Positions 5,334 through 6,084 of a stretch of 6,084 bases of DNA are shown one piece after another. Position numbers and translations under genes: made by a program. The notes under the pieces are model-generated. The model ran no database searches and had not been told where the DNA came from. It saw only the letters and a list, made by a program, of their open reading frames with translations. The DNA comes from Rhodospirillaceae bacterium (lineage in GTDB: Bacteria; Pseudomonadota; Alphaproteobacteria; DSM-16000; Inquilinaceae). The stretch covers positions 1-6,084 of the forward strand of contig JAGQRL010000012.1 of NCBI GenBank assembly GCA_020425485.1. The letters are read 5' to 3'. The stretch's first letter is position 1, and each line of letters starts with the position of its first letter.

Positions 5334-6032
5334 ATGACCGCACCGCCCCCCCATCCCGGGCTCGACCGCGTCCAGCTTTTCCAGGCCCTGCCGGAAGAGG
5401 CGCGCACCTACGCCTACTCCCAATGCCACATCCGGCGCTTCATGGCCGGCCAGGTGATTTTCGACACCGACGACGACAGCCGCGACGTCTATTTCGTGCT
5501 GCAGGGCTTGGTGCGAGTGGTGATTTTCTCCCCCGGCGGGCGCGAGGTGGCGTTCAACGTGGTGGGGGCCGGGGTGTGCTTCGGCGAGTTGTCGGCGTTG
5601 GACGGCGAGCCGCGCTCGGCCTCCTGTGTGGCGCGCACCAATGCGGAGCTGGCGGTGATGTCCGCCGGCGCCTTCCAGCGCCTGTGCTGCGACTATCCCG
5701 AAGCGGCCCTCACCATGATGCGCCACCTGAGCGCCATGGTGCGCAAGTCCACCGGGCGCATCCTCGATCTCTCGGTGGTGGCGGCGAACAACCGGGTGCA
5801 GGGCGAAATGCTGCGGCTGGCCCGCGAGGTGGCGGGCGAAAAGCCCAGCGCCACCCTGCGGCCGCCGCCGATCCATGCGGAGGTGGCCAGCCGCGTCAGC
5901 ACCACCCGCGAAACCGTGGCGCGGGTGATCAGCGACCTCACCAAGCAGGGGCTCATCGAAAAGACCCGCGGCGGCATCATCGTGACCGACATCCCGCGCC
6001 TGGAAGAACTGGTGGAACAGGGCCGCGGGTAG
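5334..6032 (+). CDS. Crp/Fnr-family transcriptional regulator
   Basis: A 232-residue regulator of usual length. Residues about 15-120 form the cyclic-nucleotide-binding beta-barrel; its phosphate-binding cassette FGELSALDGEPRSASC (83-98) keeps the Gly-Glu-Leu and Arg-Ser-Ala residues that bind cAMP in CRP. A dimerisation helix follows (about 121-150). The C-terminal winged helix-turn-helix is at about 180-220, with recognition helix STTRETVARVISDL (189-202). Arg192, Glu193 and Arg197 correspond to CRP Arg180, Glu181 and Arg185, which read TGTGA half-sites. There is no FNR-type N-terminal cysteine cluster; the six cysteines (31, 82, 98, 118, 119 and one-off positions) are scattered, so an iron-sulfur sensor is unlikely. 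A cyclic nucleotide is the probable ligand. The ATG is supported by GAGG 7 nt upstream. It is divergent from the DUF502 gene; target genes are unknown. Confidence 0.92.
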   Translation: MTAPPPHPGLDRVQLFQALPEEARTYAYSQCHIRRFMAGQVIFDTDDDSRDVYFVLQGLVRVVIFSPGGREVAFNVVGAGVCFGELSALDGEPRSASCVARTNAELAVMSAGAFQRLCCDYPEAALTMMRHLSAMVRKSTGRILDLSVVAANNRVQGEMLRLAREVAGEKPSATLRPPPIHAEVASRVSTTRETVARVISDLTKQGLIEKTRGGIIVTDIPRLEELVEQGRG

Positions 6033-6084
6033 CGCGGTCTTGGCCTGGTCGGTTCCGGACCTCTCCCCCACCCGGCCACCCAAT
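6033..6084. other. Downstream tail with no recognisable feature
   Basis: The last 52 bases follow the Crp-like gene's TAG stop. I see no clear terminator hairpin or start codon with a ribosome site; the stretch is too short to say what comes next. Confidence 0.5.

Noticed and set aside
3340..5343. Minus-strand open frame of 667 codons spanning the DeoR-like and DUF502 genes
   Set aside because: It is an out-of-frame reading of two well-supported minus-strand genes, rich in Arg, Gly and Pro without motifs.

Overview
This window is GC-rich (about two thirds G+C by eye), with strong third-position G/C bias in every gene. It looks like an alphaproteobacterial chromosome. A Rhodospirillales-like host is my guess from composition, the DUF502 protein and the transporter/kinase/phospho-lyase gene set; the sequence alone does not settle the taxon.

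Left part (1-3448): a divergent pair of transcription units. On the minus strand is the 5' part of a gene for a Tat-exported, PotD-like ABC substrate-binding protein; its 3' end lies outside the window. Across a 308-bp intergenic region, on the plus strand, are two genes in an apparent operon: an aminoglycoside-phosphotransferase-fold (APH) small-molecule kinase and, 49 bp later, a class-III PLP enzyme. The PLP enzyme resembles the ethanolamine-phosphate / 5-phosphohydroxylysine phospho-lyases more than ordinary omega-transaminases. The intergenic region holds an AT-rich island and two inverted repeats that are good operator candidates.

Middle (3480-5117, minus strand): a DeoR/GlpR-family regulator lies tail-to-tail with the phospho-lyase gene, 31 bp apart. 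Upstream of it, on the same strand, is a two-TM DUF502 membrane protein gene. The DeoR-like protein departs from the usual family pattern in its effector pocket.

Right part (5334-6032, plus strand): a Crp/Fnr-family regulator, divergent from the DUF502 gene across a 216-bp region with a weak candidate promoter and a small dyad.

Working model (inference): a cationic amino alcohol or hydroxylated amino acid is captured by the binding protein and imported. The kinase phosphorylates its hydroxyl group, and the PLP enzyme eliminates phosphate and ammonia to give an aldehyde. The DeoR-like regulator, which usually senses phosphorylated metabolites, controls the set. 5-Hydroxylysine, ethanolamine and 1-amino-2-propanol are the candidate substrates that fit. 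The DUF502 and Crp-like genes probably belong to unrelated functions. I see no RNA genes, insertion sequences, CRISPR arrays or phage genes.
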